DNA of 64,000 nucleotides from positions 6,647,001-6,711,000 of the forward strand of contig NZ_CP027706.1 in NCBI RefSeq assembly GCF_003850565.1, read 5' to 3'. How positions within the stretch are numbered: position 1 is the first letter of the stretch; every line of letters begins with the position of its first letter. This stretch comes from Pseudomonas sessilinigenes (GTDB lineage Bacteria; Pseudomonadota; Gammaproteobacteria; Pseudomonadales; Pseudomonadaceae). The notes under the pieces are model-generated. The model searched no databases and was not told the origin of the DNA. It saw only the letters and a list, made by a program, of their open reading frames with translations. Made by a program: the position numbers and the translations under genes. This document shows, piece after piece, positions 52,831 to 62,190 of this stretch.

Positions 52831-53598
52831 ATGCTCCCCAGCCTGTTCATTTCCCACGGCTCCCCCATGCTGGCCCTGGAACCCGGCGAAAGCGGTCCGG
52901 CATTGGCCCGCCTGGCCGCACAGCTACCACGCCCCCGGGCGATCCTGGTGGTATCGGCCCACTGGGAAAGCAGCGACTTGCGAGTCAGTGCCCACCCGCA
53001 TCCAGAAACCTGGCACGACTTCGGCGGTTTCCCGGCGGCCTTGTTCGCCGTGCAGTATCCCGCCCCCGGAAGCCCCGAACTGGCCGCGCAAGTCGTGCAG
53101 CTGCTGGGGGCCAACGGCCTCGTGGCACAACTGGACGAGCACCGCCCTTTTGATCACGGCACTTGGGTACCGCTATCGCTGATGTATCCACAAGCAGATA
53201 TCCCGGTCGTGCAACTGTCGCTCCCCAGCCAGCAAGGACCGGCCCTGCAGACTCGCATCGGCCACGCCTTGGCCAGCCTGAGGGCCCAGGGCGTACTGTT
53301 GATCGGCTCCGGCAGCATCACCCACAACCTGCGGGAACTGGACTGGCATGCCGGCCCGGAAAGCGTCGAACCCTGGGCCAAGGCCTTTCGCGACTGGATG
53401 ATCCAGCACCTGGCTGCCAATGACGAGAGTGCCCTGCACGCCTATCGACAACAGGCCCCCCATGCCGTACGCAGCCACCCAAGCGATGAACACCTGCTAC
53501 CGCTGTACTTCGCCCGAGGCGCCGGCGACACGTTCGGCCTGGTCCATCAAGGCTTCACCCTGGGTGCGCTGGGCATGGATATCTATCGCTTCGATTGA
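52831..53598 (+). CDS. LigB/DODA-type class III extradiol dioxygenase
   Basis: A 255-residue protein of the 4,5-DOPA dioxygenase (YgiD) branch. SLFISHGSPMLALE contains a metal-ligand His, VVSAHWES another, and the FDHGTWVPLSLMYP segment a further conserved His-Gly. GSGSITHNLRELDW lies near residue 165. Such enzymes open catechol rings; the physiological substrate in pseudomonads is unclear. The ATG at 52831 gives full family length. It is divergent from tpm and convergent with deaD. Confidence 0.9.
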   Translation: MLPSLFISHGSPMLALEPGESGPALARLAAQLPRPRAILVVSAHWESSDLRVSAHPHPETWHDFGGFPAALFAVQYPAPGSPELAAQVVQLLGANGLVAQLDEHRPFDHGTWVPLSLMYPQADIPVVQLSLPSQQGPALQTRIGHALASLRAQGVLLIGSGSITHNLRELDWHAGPESVEPWAKAFRDWMIQHLAANDESALHAYRQQAPHAVRSHPSDEHLLPLYFARGAGDTFGLVHQGFTLGALGMDIYRFD

Positions 53599-53621
53599 AC
53601 AGCTGGCGCAGCAGGCAAAAA

Positions 53622-53646
53622 AAATCCCCGAACCAGTCGGGGATTT
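53622..53646. terminator. Bidirectional terminator between the dioxygenase and deaD
   Basis: AAATCCCCGA and TCGGGGATTT form a 10-bp perfect stem with a 5-base loop, preceded by a run of A and followed by TTTC, so it can end transcription from either side. Confidence 0.9.
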
Positions 53647-53676
53647 CTTTGCCTGATCAATCAGCTCGCGAGCCGA

Positions 53677-55350
53677 TCAATCTTCGCGGTAGCGACGCAG
53701 CTTGAGCTGCTTGCCAGCTACGCGGGTGTCCTTGAGCTTGGTCAGCAAACGATCCAGGCCTTCTTCCGGCAGTTCTACCAGGCTGAAGCTGTCACGCACC
53801 TGGATCCGGCCGATGGCTTCACGAGCCAGGCCACCCTCATTGAGGATCGCCCCCAGCAGGTTCTTGGCGGCAATACCATCGCGCGCACCCAGCGCAGTAC
53901 GGCAACGGGCACGGCCCTCAGCCAGCGGCATCGGTGCGCGACGCTCACGCTCGCCACGCTCAGGACGATCACCATAGCGCTCGGAACGCTCGCCACGCGG
54001 AGCGCTGTTCGGCACCAGCGGACGCTCTTTCTCGATCGCTGCCAGGTTCAGCGCCTGACCATTGGTAGCCTTGCGCAGCAGAGCCGCAGCCAGGGCACGC
54101 GGGCTGCAACCGATATCGGCAGTCAGGCGGTCCAGCAGGTCGCCATGGGTCGCTTCAGCATCGGCAACCAGCGGCGACAGGCTGTTGGTCAGCTTCTTGA
54201 TGCGCGCATCGAGAACGGCTTGGGCATCGGGCAGTCGAACTTCGGCAACCTTCTGGCCAGTCACGCGCTCGATCACTTGCAGCATGCGACGCTCACGCGG
54301 GGTCACCAGCAACAGGGCACGGCCTTCACGACCGGCACGACCGGTACGGCCGATGCGGTGCACGTAGGATTCCGGATCGTAGGGCATGTCCACGTTGAAT
54401 ACGTGGGTGATGCGCGGTACGTCCAGGCCACGGGCGGCAACGTCGGTAGCCACAACGATGTCCAGGCGGCCATCCTTGAGGGAATCGATCACGCGCTCGC
54501 GCTGGTTCTGGGCGATGTCGCCGTTCAGCGCAGCGGCTTTGTAGCCTTTGGCTTCCAGGGCACTGGCCAGGTCCAGGGTGGCTTGCTTGGTACGCACGAA
54601 CATGATCAGGGCGTCGAAATCTTCGACTTCCAGCAGGCTCAGGACCGCACCAGTCTTCTGGTCAGCGTGAACCAGCAGGTGGGCCTGCTCGATCGCGGTA
54701 ACGGTCTGGGTCTTGCTCTGGATCTTGACGTGTTTCGGATCCTTCAGGTGACGCTCGGCGATCGCACGGATCGACTGCGGCAGAGTGGCCGAGAACAGTA
54801 CGGTCTGGCGGGACTCCGGCATGGCCTTGAAGATCACTTCCAGGTCATCCATGAAGCCCAGCTTGAGCATTTCGTCGGCTTCGTCGAGAACCAGGTGGTT
54901 CACGGTAGCCAGGACCTTCTCGTCACGACGCAGGTGGTCGCACAGACGGCCAGGGGTGGCGACAACGATTTGCGCGCCATTACGGATTGCTTTCAATTGT
55001 GGGCCCATCGGCGCACCGCCATAGACGGCCACAACGGTCACGCCAGGCATTTGCTTGGCGTAGGTTTCGAAAGCAGTTGCTACTTGCAGCGCCAACTCAC
55101 GGGTTGGGGCCAGGATCAGAGCTTGCGGCTCGCGCTTGGACGGATCGATGCGGTTCAGGATAGGCAGGGCAAAGGCAGCGGTCTTACCGGTACCGGTTTG
55201 CGCCTGGCCAATCATATCGTGACCGGCAAGGATGATCGGAATCGACTGCTGCTGAATGGCCGAAGGCTCTTCATAGCCGGTAGCGACTACTGCAGCGACA
55301 ATATTGGGATGAAGTTCAAGAGCGGCGAAGCCGCCGATTTCCTGGGTCAT
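53677..55350 (-). CDS. deaD: DeaD/CsdA-type DEAD-box RNA helicase
   Basis: A 557-residue RNA helicase for ribosome assembly and mRNA turnover, notably in cold. Motifs in order: QQQSIP (Q motif region), AQTGTGKT (I), PTRELA (Ia), TPGR (Ib), DEAD in VLDEADEML (II), SAT (III), DVAARGLD (V) and HRIGRTGRAGREG (VI). A linker rich in Arg/Glu (SERYGDRPERGERERR) leads to a C-terminal DbpA-type RNA-binding domain. ATG 55350 (MTQEIGGFAALELHP) gives the family length; a longer frame upstream has no helicase-like sequence. A leader of about 210 bases is suggested. Confidence 0.95.
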   Translation of the reverse strand: MTQEIGGFAALELHPNIVAAVVATGYEEPSAIQQQSIPIILAGHDMIGQAQTGTGKTAAFALPILNRIDPSKREPQALILAPTRELALQVATAFETYAKQMPGVTVVAVYGGAPMGPQLKAIRNGAQIVVATPGRLCDHLRRDEKVLATVNHLVLDEADEMLKLGFMDDLEVIFKAMPESRQTVLFSATLPQSIRAIAERHLKDPKHVKIQSKTQTVTAIEQAHLLVHADQKTGAVLSLLEVEDFDALIMFVRTKQATLDLASALEAKGYKAAALNGDIAQNQRERVIDSLKDGRLDIVVATDVAARGLDVPRITHVFNVDMPYDPESYVHRIGRTGRAGREGRALLLVTPRERRMLQVIERVTGQKVAEVRLPDAQAVLDARIKKLTNSLSPLVADAEATHGDLLDRLTADIGCSPRALAAALLRKATNGQALNLAAIEKERPLVPNSAPRGERSERYGDRPERGERERRAPMPLAEGRARCRTALGARDGIAAKNLLGAILNEGGLAREAIGRIQVRDSFSLVELPEEGLDRLLTKLKDTRVAGKQLKLRRYRED

Positions 55351-55771
55351 GGGTCTGCCTCTAAGTGCATCCGCAAAGACCCATGCTCCAAAGCTGCGCA
55401 TGCCGTGTAAGACTCGGAGAGTCACCCTGGCAGCTTTGTCGGCGGGGATTTGCGAAAACGATTGAAAGAAATGAACGTCAAGGATAGCCCGCGAAGCGGA
55501 CAAGCAGCCGAAGCTGACTTCGGGGAAATGCGTTACCTAAACGGGGCCCGGTTAAAGGCCGGCGCGCACTATACCGGAATTACTTAAAAAAGGGAGTTTT
55601 TTTTGTCGGAAAAATCCGCTCAACCCCCGATTACCACAGGCTTTGCGCAGACTCGGGCGGCACGCTACTTTTGCTCAAGCCCCGGGTAAATGGGCGCCTC
55701 GCTTAATCGGTTCACCTTTATTCGCCAAATCATCCCACAGCCGCCCTTTTGTCTTCCAAGGACAACCCCCT
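55351..55771. promoter_or_regulatory. Divergent region holding the long deaD leader and promoters
   Basis: About 420 bases with no supportable gene. On the minus strand a TATAGT -10 element (55568-55573) would start deaD transcription near 55561, giving a leader of roughly 210 bases. In it, CCGAAG-CTGA-CTTCGG (55509-55524 region) can form a hairpin. The side next to 55772 must hold the enoyl-CoA hydratase promoter. E. coli csdA also has a long cold-related leader. Confidence 0.55.
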
Positions 55772-56563
55772 ATGAATCAGCCCAGCGCCAGTCGCGTCAG
55801 CCGTGAACAACGTGGCCATCTGTTCCTCATTGGCCTGGACCGGATTGCCAAGCGCAACGCTTTCGATCTGGAACTACTCAATCAATTGAGCCTGGCCTAC
55901 GGCGAATTCCAGGCCGACAGCCAGGCACGTGTCGCGGTGGTCTTCGCCCATGGCGAGCACTTCACCGCCGGGCTGGACCTGGCCAATGTAGCCGCCGCCC
56001 TGGCCCAGGGCTGGCAGGCGCCTCCTGGCGGTTGCGACCCTTGGGGCGTGTTCGCCGGGCCGCGGGTAAGCAAGCCGGTGATCACGGCGGTGCAAGGCTA
56101 TTGCCTGACCATCGGCATCGAACTGATGCTGGCCGCCGACATCAACCTGTGCGCCAGCAACACCCGCTTCGCCCAGATGGAGGTGCAAAGGGGCATCCTC
56201 CCATTCGGTGGTGCCACCTTGCGCTTGCCGCAACTGGCCGGATGGGGCAACGCCATGCGCTGGTTGTTGACCGGGGATGAATTCGATGCCCACGAGGCCC
56301 TGCGGATGGGGCTGGTGCAGGAAGTCATGGCCAGCGAAGACCTGTTGCCACGAGCTATCGAACTGGCACAGCGCATCGCCCAACAGGCGCCACTGGGGGT
56401 CCAAGCCACACTGTTGTCGGCGCGCCAGGCGTGCCTCGAGGGAGAGGCCGCAGCCGCCCGGGGCTTGCCCCCCTTGGTGCAGAAGCTGATGAACAGCGAC
56501 GATGCCAAGGAGGGCATAAGGGCCATGCAGGAAAAACGCCCGGGATCGTTCAAGGGCTGCTAA
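55772..56563 (+). CDS. Crotonase-family enoyl-CoA hydratase
   Basis: A 263-residue crotonase-fold protein. The oxyanion-hole segments are visible (GEHFTAGLDLANV near residue 68 and VQGYCLTIGIELMLAADI near residue 115), followed by QMEVQRGILPFGGATLRLP. The exact acyl-CoA substrate cannot be told, and one catalytic Glu position (QRGILPFGG) is replaced, so it may be an isomerase-type member. AAGGA lies upstream of ATG 55772. The order deaD, hydratase, spermidine-synthase-like, DAHP synthase repeats that of PAO1 PA2840-PA2843. Confidence 0.88.
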   Translation: MNQPSASRVSREQRGHLFLIGLDRIAKRNAFDLELLNQLSLAYGEFQADSQARVAVVFAHGEHFTAGLDLANVAAALAQGWQAPPGGCDPWGVFAGPRVSKPVITAVQGYCLTIGIELMLAADINLCASNTRFAQMEVQRGILPFGGATLRLPQLAGWGNAMRWLLTGDEFDAHEALRMGLVQEVMASEDLLPRAIELAQRIAQQAPLGVQATLLSARQACLEGEAAAARGLPPLVQKLMNSDDAKEGIRAMQEKRPGSFKGC

Positions 56564-56582
56564 CAGCACCTGCAAAACGATC

Positions 56583-57338
56583 TCAGGTAGCCGGGCGGAT
56601 GTCCTTGATCAGCGATTGCAACGAATAGCCCAGGCGCGGCGCCAGGGCCTCGGCCCTGGCCACCAGGCCCGGCATGTCCAGATCCTGCTCCAGGTCGGCT
56701 GGTACGATCAGGATCACATTGCCCTCCTTCACCGGCAGCTCCCAGTAATGCCGGTGATACAGGCCACGCAACAACGCCGCCCCCAGGGGCTTGCCGTCAT
56801 CGGTGGCCCACTGGTTGATCACCAGCCAACCGCCGGGGTTGAGACGCTTCTGGCAGTTTTCCAGAAACCCCCAGGCCAGATGACCGACACCTGGACCGAC
56901 ATCGGTGTACAGGTCGACGAAAATCAGGTCGGCAGGCTCGGCGCTGTCCAGCAATTCCAGGGCATCGCCAATCCTTATATAAAGCCGTGGATCATCATCC
57001 AGTCCCATGTACTCGATGGCCAGGCGCGGGACATCCGGACGCAGTTCGATAGCCTCGACGTCCTCCAGGGGCAGGAACTTCAGGCACGCCTGGGTCAGGG
57101 TACCGGCGCCCAGCCCGAGAAACAGCGCACTTTCAGGTGCGGCATGGCACAACGCACCAATCAGCATGGCGCGGGTGTAGTCATACTCCAGCCAACTGGG
57201 GTCTGCGGTGAACACGCAGCTTTGCTCGATGGCCTCGCCAAATTCGAGAAAGCGATAATCGGCCACTTCCAGGACCCGGATCATGCCGAACTCGTCGTGA
57301 ACTTCGGCGAGCACTCGCTCGACGCGCTCCTCAGTCAT
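56583..57338 (-). CDS. Spermidine-synthase-like methyltransferase-fold protein
   Basis: A 251-residue protein with a Rossmann core: [20 protein letters not shown] near residue 88 as the nucleotide loop, [14 protein letters not shown], then [14 protein letters not shown] (the D..VD..D pattern of spermidine synthases) and GGWLVINQW. The family is often labelled spermidine synthase although the polyamine-binding part is poorly kept, so the substrate is uncertain. ATG 57338 has AGGAG just upstream. Convergent with the hydratase gene with 19 bases between stops. Confidence 0.82.
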   Translation of the reverse strand: MTEERVERVLAEVHDEFGMIRVLEVADYRFLEFGEAIEQSCVFTADPSWLEYDYTRAMLIGALCHAAPESALFLGLGAGTLTQACLKFLPLEDVEAIELRPDVPRLAIEYMGLDDDPRLYIRIGDALELLDSAEPADLIFVDLYTDVGPGVGHLAWGFLENCQKRLNPGGWLVINQWATDDGKPLGAALLRGLYHRHYWELPVKEGNVILIVPADLEQDLDMPGLVARAEALAPRLGYSLQSLIKDIRPAT

Positions 57339-57496
57339 TTCATCTCCTAATGCACCGGTGCGAACCTTGCCGGTGCCATGAACCAGCCGCTCGATGGCGA
57401 GCGCAAAGGCGCGATTGTCGACCAAGCCCGATAAGCAGGTCACGCATTAATTTGCTGCTAACATGCCTACCCCACCGTAACGCAATCGAGTACGCG

Positions 57497-58843
57497 ATGA
57501 GCCAACCCTGGACCCCCGACAGCTGGCGCGCCTTGCCGATCCAGCAACAGCCCCATTACCCCGATGCTGCACACCTGCTCCAGGTGGAGCAGACCCTTGC
57601 CAGCTATCCACCGCTGGTCTTCGCCGGGGAAGCCCGGGAGTTGCGCCGCCAGTTCGCCGAAGTCACCCAGGGTCGTGCCTTCCTGCTGCAAGGCGGTGAT
57701 TGCGCCGAGAGCTTTGCAGAATTTTCCGCGGCGAAGATTCGCGATACCTTCAAGGTGCTGTTGCAGATGGCGATCGTCATGACCTTCGCTGCCGGCAGCC
57801 CGGTGGTCAAGGTCGGGCGCATGGCCGGCCAGTTCGCCAAGCCACGCTCGGCCAACGACGAGACCATCAATGGCGTGACCCTCCCGGCTTACCGTGGCGA
57901 TATCGTCAATGGCATCGGCTTCGATGAAAAAAGCCGGGTACCGGATCCCGATCGCCTGCTGCAGTCCTACCACCAGGCCACCGCCACCCTCAACCTGTTG
58001 CGGGCCTTCGCCCAGGGCGGTTTCGCCGACCTGCACCAGGTGCACAAGTGGAACCTGGACTTCATCGCCAACTCGGCACTGGCCGAGAAATACAGCCAAT
58101 TGGCGGACCGCATCGATGAAACCCTGGCGTTCATGCGGGCCTGCGGCCTGGACAGCTCGCCACAATTGCGCGAAACCAGCTTCTTCACGGCCCACGAAGC
58201 ACTGCTGCTCAACTACGAGGAAGCCTTCGTCCGCCGCGACAGCCTGACCAACGACTATTACGACTGCTCGGCGCACATGCTGTGGATCGGTGATCGCACC
58301 CGGCAACTCGATGGTGCGCACGTCGAGTTCCTGCGCGGGGTGAACAACCCGATCGGGGTCAAGGTTGGCCCAAGCATGGATACCGAGGAGCTGATCCGCC
58401 TGATCGACATCCTCAATCCCAGCAACGACCCAGGCCGCCTCAACCTGATCGTTCGCATGGGGGCGAACAAGGTGGGCGAGCATCTGCCACGACTGATCCG
58501 TGCGGTGGAAAGCGAAGGCAAGCAAGTGCTGTGGAGCTCGGACCCGATGCACGGCAACACCATCAAGGCCAGCAGCGGCTACAAGACCCGGGACTTCGCC
58601 CAGATCCTCAGCGAGGTCAAGCAGTTCTTCCAGGTGCACCAGGCCGAGGGCAGCTACGCCGGCGGCATTCATATAGAAATGACCGGTCAGAATGTCACCG
58701 AGTGCATTGGCGGTGCGCGCCCCATTACCGAAGATGGCCTGTCGGACCGCTACCACACCCATTGCGATCCGCGGATGAACGCCGACCAGTCCCTGGAGCT
58801 GGCATTCCTGATTGCCGAGACCCTGAAACAGGTCAAGCGCTGA
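57497..58843 (+). CDS. Class II 3-deoxy-7-phosphoheptulonate (DAHP) synthase
   Basis: A 448-residue class II (plant-type) DAHP synthase, first step of the shikimate pathway. GGDCAESF near residue 70 holds the metal-binding Cys, [16 protein letters not shown] near residue 103 and [12 protein letters not shown] near residue 285 are active-site segments, and [23 protein letters not shown] and [11 protein letters not shown] give the remaining ligands. ATG 57497 ([11 protein letters not shown]) matches family starts; the frame is open further upstream without homology. Feedback specificity (and whether it serves phenazine-type pathways) cannot be read. Confidence 0.93.
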   Translation: MSQPWTPDSWRALPIQQQPHYPDAAHLLQVEQTLASYPPLVFAGEARELRRQFAEVTQGRAFLLQGGDCAESFAEFSAAKIRDTFKVLLQMAIVMTFAAGSPVVKVGRMAGQFAKPRSANDETINGVTLPAYRGDIVNGIGFDEKSRVPDPDRLLQSYHQATATLNLLRAFAQGGFADLHQVHKWNLDFIANSALAEKYSQLADRIDETLAFMRACGLDSSPQLRETSFFTAHEALLLNYEEAFVRRDSLTNDYYDCSAHMLWIGDRTRQLDGAHVEFLRGVNNPIGVKVGPSMDTEELIRLIDILNPSNDPGRLNLIVRMGANKVGEHLPRLIRAVESEGKQVLWSSDPMHGNTIKASSGYKTRDFAQILSEVKQFFQVHQAEGSYAGGIHIEMTGQNVTECIGGARPITEDGLSDRYHTHCDPRMNADQSLELAFLIAETLKQVKR

Positions 58844-58865
58844 GTCCGGCCAGGACCTGCTACGG

Positions 58866-58890
58866 CCTTCGCGGGACGCCCTCGCGAAGG
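58866..58890. terminator. Hairpin between DAHP synthase and ycaQ
   Basis: CCTTCGCG and CGCGAAGG form an 8-bp stem with a 9-base loop between two convergent genes. There is no T-run. The sequence resembles half of the Pseudomonas REP consensus, so it may be a degenerate single REP acting as a terminator. Confidence 0.6.
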
Positions 58891-58892
58891 CT

Positions 58893-60107
58893 TCAGGCCA
58901 AGAGCTTGCGCAAACGCTGTGCCCCCTCTCGCGGGCAGTTCAATTGAATGTCCGCCAGGCCCAACCAGTCAGCCATCTGCCGTAGCTGCCCGGCCAGCGC
59001 CTGCATTCCAGGTTCGTCCAGCCCCACCGCCTCTTCATGCACCGCATGCACCGCCAGTCGCCCCTGGGCACGCTCAGCCCGCAGGTCGACCCGGGCAACG
59101 ATGCGCTCATCGTGCAGAAATGGCAGTACGTAGTAGCCATAGACTCGCTTGTGCAGCGGTGTGTAGATCTCCAGCCGATAGCGGAAATCGAACAGGCGCT
59201 CGGTGCGGCTGCGCTCCCAGATCAGCGAATCGAACGGCGATAGCAAGGCACTGGCGCCAACCTTGCGCGGCACCTTGAACTGGGGCAGGCAGTAAGCCGG
59301 CTGCCGCCACCCCTGAACCTCACAGGCCAGCAGCTCGCCAGACTCCAACAACTCGGCCAGGCGAGCGCGGCTATCGGCAGGATCGAGGCGAAAATAATCA
59401 CGCAGGTCCTTTTCCGTCGCCACCCCCAGGGCCGTTGCCCCTTGCACCAGCAATTGGCGCTGGGCCTGGGCCTCATCCATTAGCGGCTGCTGGAGGATGG
59501 CCCGGGGAATGACCCGCTCCGGCAAATCGTACAGTCGCTCGAACCCCCGTCGCCCGGCCACCGTCACCTCACCAGCGGCGAACAGCCATTCCAGCGCATG
59601 CTTTTCATCGCTCCAGTCCCACCAGGGCCCTGCCCGCTCCTCGCGACTGGACAGGCTGCCAGCGCCCAGGGCGCCCTGCGTCTGCACTGCCGCCAGCACC
59701 CGGCTGATCGTGGCCTGCTGCTCCCGGCCGAACCGCGCCAGCTGGGAATAGATACCCTGGCCCTGACGGGCTCGCTGCATGCGCCAGCGCATCAGTGGAT
59801 ACATGGACATCGGCAACAGCGACGCTTCATGCCCCCAGTACTCGAACAAGGTCCGCTGCCGCCCCTGGCTCCAGGCAGCCTGATCCAGCAACTGCTGTGG
59901 ATAACTGCCAAGACGGGAGAACAACGGCAGGTAATGGGCGCGAACCAACGCATTGACCGAATCGATCTGCAGTAGCCCCAGGCGCTCTATCTGCTGGTTG
60001 AGGCGTGCCGCCTTGATCGATGCTGGCGGCCGCCGCCCGCCAAATCCCTGGGCGGCCAAGGCCAGTCGTCGAGCCTGCTTGAGCGAAAAAGAATGGGCTA
60101 CGGGCAT
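58893..60107 (-). CDS. ycaQ: YcaQ-type winged-helix DNA glycosylase (interstrand crosslink repair)
   Basis: A 404-residue protein of the HTH_42/AlkZ-like family (DUF1006). LGLLQIDSVNALVRAHYLPLFSR (residues ~40-62) includes the QxD motif (QID) described as catalytic in E. coli YcaQ. YWGHEASLLPMSMYPLMRWR and LLSPFDSLIWERSRTERLFDF are further family segments. ATG 60107 follows AAGGAGGAATCC; longer reading upstream adds unrelated residues. It probably removes alkylated bases and unhooks crosslinks. Confidence 0.87.
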   Translation of the reverse strand: MPVAHSFSLKQARRLALAAQGFGGRRPPASIKAARLNQQIERLGLLQIDSVNALVRAHYLPLFSRLGSYPQQLLDQAAWSQGRQRTLFEYWGHEASLLPMSMYPLMRWRMQRARQGQGIYSQLARFGREQQATISRVLAAVQTQGALGAGSLSSREERAGPWWDWSDEKHALEWLFAAGEVTVAGRRGFERLYDLPERVIPRAILQQPLMDEAQAQRQLLVQGATALGVATEKDLRDYFRLDPADSRARLAELLESGELLACEVQGWRQPAYCLPQFKVPRKVGASALLSPFDSLIWERSRTERLFDFRYRLEIYTPLHKRVYGYYVLPFLHDERIVARVDLRAERAQGRLAVHAVHEEAVGLDEPGMQALAGQLRQMADWLGLADIQLNCPREGAQRLRKLLA

Positions 60108-60172
60108 GGATTCCTCCTTGTCTGAGCGCACGCTAACGCACCGACAACCGATTTGGGTAGCCACTCCTACGC

Positions 60173-60397
60173 TCATTTATGCATCGGGTCGTCCCAGAAT
60201 GGGCGAACCCTCTCATGCTCGACATCCACTCGGGTGAGCCCCAGGTCCTTGAGCGCCTCGTCACTGAGACTGGCAAGCATCCGGCGCTCGTGACCCAGGG
60301 TGTACCAGCGGGCCACCTTGTGCCACAAGACACTGAGCGACAACCCTTGGAAGGGTGTTTTATGGACGAGTACAAAACCCTTTTGACCTTTCATCAT
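60173..60397 (-). CDS. Small DUF1127 protein
   Basis: A 74-residue basic protein. The C-terminal part (HERRMLASLSDEALKDLGLTRVDVEHE) is the DUF1127/YjiS motif, an Arg/Leu-rich helix pair that in other bacteria binds RNA or affects phosphate and stress responses. GGAGGG lies five bases before ATG 60397. It is divergent from the LysR gene at 60491, a common link between DUF1127 genes and LysR regulators, suggesting control by it. Confidence 0.88.
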   Translation of the reverse strand: MMKGQKGFVLVHKTPFQGLSLSVLWHKVARWYTLGHERRMLASLSDEALKDLGLTRVDVEHERVRPFWDDPMHK

Positions 60398-60490
60398 CTT
60401 GCCCTCCAGTGGGGATGACGCCAGTGTCTGCCCAGGAATAAGATCAATCCAACGAATGTTTCTTATGCCGAACATCTCAGGATTTGATGA

Positions 60491-61345
60491 ATGTCTCAGT
60501 TCCCCAGTATCGATACCGAAGTGCTGCGTACCTTCGTCGCCATTGCCGATGAAGGCGGTTTTACCCGGGCTGGCGAACGGGTCAATCGCACCCAGTCTGC
60601 GGTCAGCATGCAGATGAAGCGCCTGGAGGAGGATGTGCTGCAACGCCAGCTGTTCCAGCGCGATGGCCGCCAGGTCAAGCTGACCGCCGAGGGGCAGGTG
60701 CTGCTGGGCTATGCCCGGCGCATCCTGAAACTGCATAGCGAGGTGTTCAACACCTTGCGTGAGCCGCACATGGTGGGACTGGTGCGCATCGGCACCCCGG
60801 ACGACTATGTGATGCGCTTTTTACCGGGAATTCTCTCGCGCTTCGCCCAAAGCTACCCATTGATCCAGATCGAGGTGCATTGCGAGTCCTCCAGGCAGCT
60901 GTTGCAACGCCAGGACCTGGACCTGTCCATCGTCACCCGGGAACCTGGCAACGAGATCGGCCAACTGTTGCGCAAGGAGCGTTTCGTCTGGGCCGCGGCC
61001 CAGTGCTTCAGCGCACATGAACAGTCGCCCATGCCCTTGGCGATGTTCAACAGCGATTGCTTTTGCCGGGTGTGGGCCTGCAATGCCCTGGACGCTGCCG
61101 GCCTGGACTATCGGATCGCCTACAACAGCTCCAGCCTGTCGGCGATCATGGCGGTGGTCAGCGCAGGGCTCGCCGTCACCGCGCAACTGGAAAGCCTGAT
61201 CACGCCGGACATGCGCATCCTCGGTGAGGCCGAAGGGCTGCCCCTGCTGCCAGAGGCGAGCATCATGCTCTTGCGCAACCTCAACAAACCCTCGCCCATT
61301 ACCGAATGCCTGGCCGAGCATATCGTCGAAGGCTTCAAAGCTTGA
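60491..61345 (+). CDS. LysR-family transcriptional regulator
   Basis: A 284-residue LysR-type regulator. The winged helix-turn-helix is residues 10-65 (LRTFVAIADEGGFTRAGERV, SAVSMQMKRLEE), followed by a linker helix and a periplasmic-binding-like effector domain (VRIGTPDDYVMRFLPGILSRF). Likely divergent target: the DUF1127 gene. Its last 11 bases overlap the 3' end of the TSUP gene on the other strand. Confidence 0.93.
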   Translation: MSQFPSIDTEVLRTFVAIADEGGFTRAGERVNRTQSAVSMQMKRLEEDVLQRQLFQRDGRQVKLTAEGQVLLGYARRILKLHSEVFNTLREPHMVGLVRIGTPDDYVMRFLPGILSRFAQSYPLIQIEVHCESSRQLLQRQDLDLSIVTREPGNEIGQLLRKERFVWAAAQCFSAHEQSPMPLAMFNSDCFCRVWACNALDAAGLDYRIAYNSSSLSAIMAVVSAGLAVTAQLESLITPDMRILGEAEGLPLLPEASIMLLRNLNKPSPITECLAEHIVEGFKA

Positions 61346-62084
61346 GGCCCAGCATCACTGCGCACACCACCAGGAAGCCACAGAACAGGGCACGCAACAG
61401 GCGCTCCGGCAAGGCATGGGCGACCCTTACCCCCCAACTGATACTCAACAGGCCACCTGCCGCCAGCGGCAAGCCCACCTGCCAATCCACCTCATGGTGG
61501 ATACCGTAGGTCACCAGGGTCACCGCCGTGCTGGGCAGGGCCAAGGCCAGGGACAGGCCCTGGGCCACCACCTGGGTGGTGCCGAAAATACTGGTCAGCA
61601 CAGGCGTGGCGACCACCGCACTGCCAACGCCGAACACCCCCCCCAGCGCTCCGGAAGCTGCGCCCAGGGCACCCAGCCAAGGCCAGGAGTAGCGCATCTG
61701 CGATTGAGCCGGGGCACTGGAACTGAACATGCGCAACAAGTTGTAGGCTGACAGGGCCAGTAGAAAGACGACGAAGATGGTACGCATCGATTGGGGATCG
61801 ATCCCCACGGCCCAGATCGACCCGAGCCAGGCGAAACTGAACCCCATCAGCGCCAGGGGCGCGGCATGGCGCGCGGCGATACGGTTGTGCTGGTGATACC
61901 GCCACAGCGCCAGCATCACGTTCGGCACGACCATCACCAGGGCAGTCCCCTGGGCAATCTGCTGGTCCAGGCCGAACAGCACTCCCAGCACAGGGATGGC
62001 GATCAGCCCCCCACCGATACCGAACAGACCGCCCACTGTCCCCAGCACTGCGCCCAACAACAGATACATCGCTAACTCGATCAA
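61335..62084 (-). CDS. TSUP-family (TauE/SafE) membrane permease
   Basis: A 249-residue protein with eight hydrophobic helices and the duplicated family motif GGLFGIGGGLIAIPVLGV near residue 17 and GGVFGVGSAVVATPVL near residue 145. TSUP proteins export or import sulfonates, sulfite or related anions. The preferred start is TTG 62084 (GAGGAG eight bases upstream); GTG 62099 would add five residues but lacks a ribosome site. It is flanked by LysR genes on both sides. Confidence 0.9.
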   Translation of the reverse strand: MIELAMYLLLGAVLGTVGGLFGIGGGLIAIPVLGVLFGLDQQIAQGTALVMVVPNVMLALWRYHQHNRIAARHAAPLALMGFSFAWLGSIWAVGIDPQSMRTIFVVFLLALSAYNLLRMFSSSAPAQSQMRYSWPWLGALGAASGALGGVFGVGSAVVATPVLTSIFGTTQVVAQGLSLALALPSTAVTLVTYGIHHEVDWQVGLPLAAGGLLSISWGVRVAHALPERLLRALFCGFLVVCAVMLGLKL

Positions 62085-62190
62085 TGCCGCACTCCTCACC
62101 TGAGGCCTTGCATGCTACGTAGCTGGCCCTGGTACGGAAACGCATAGCAACGCACAATGGCTTTGCTGTTTTCGCATAAGCGAGTCGACC

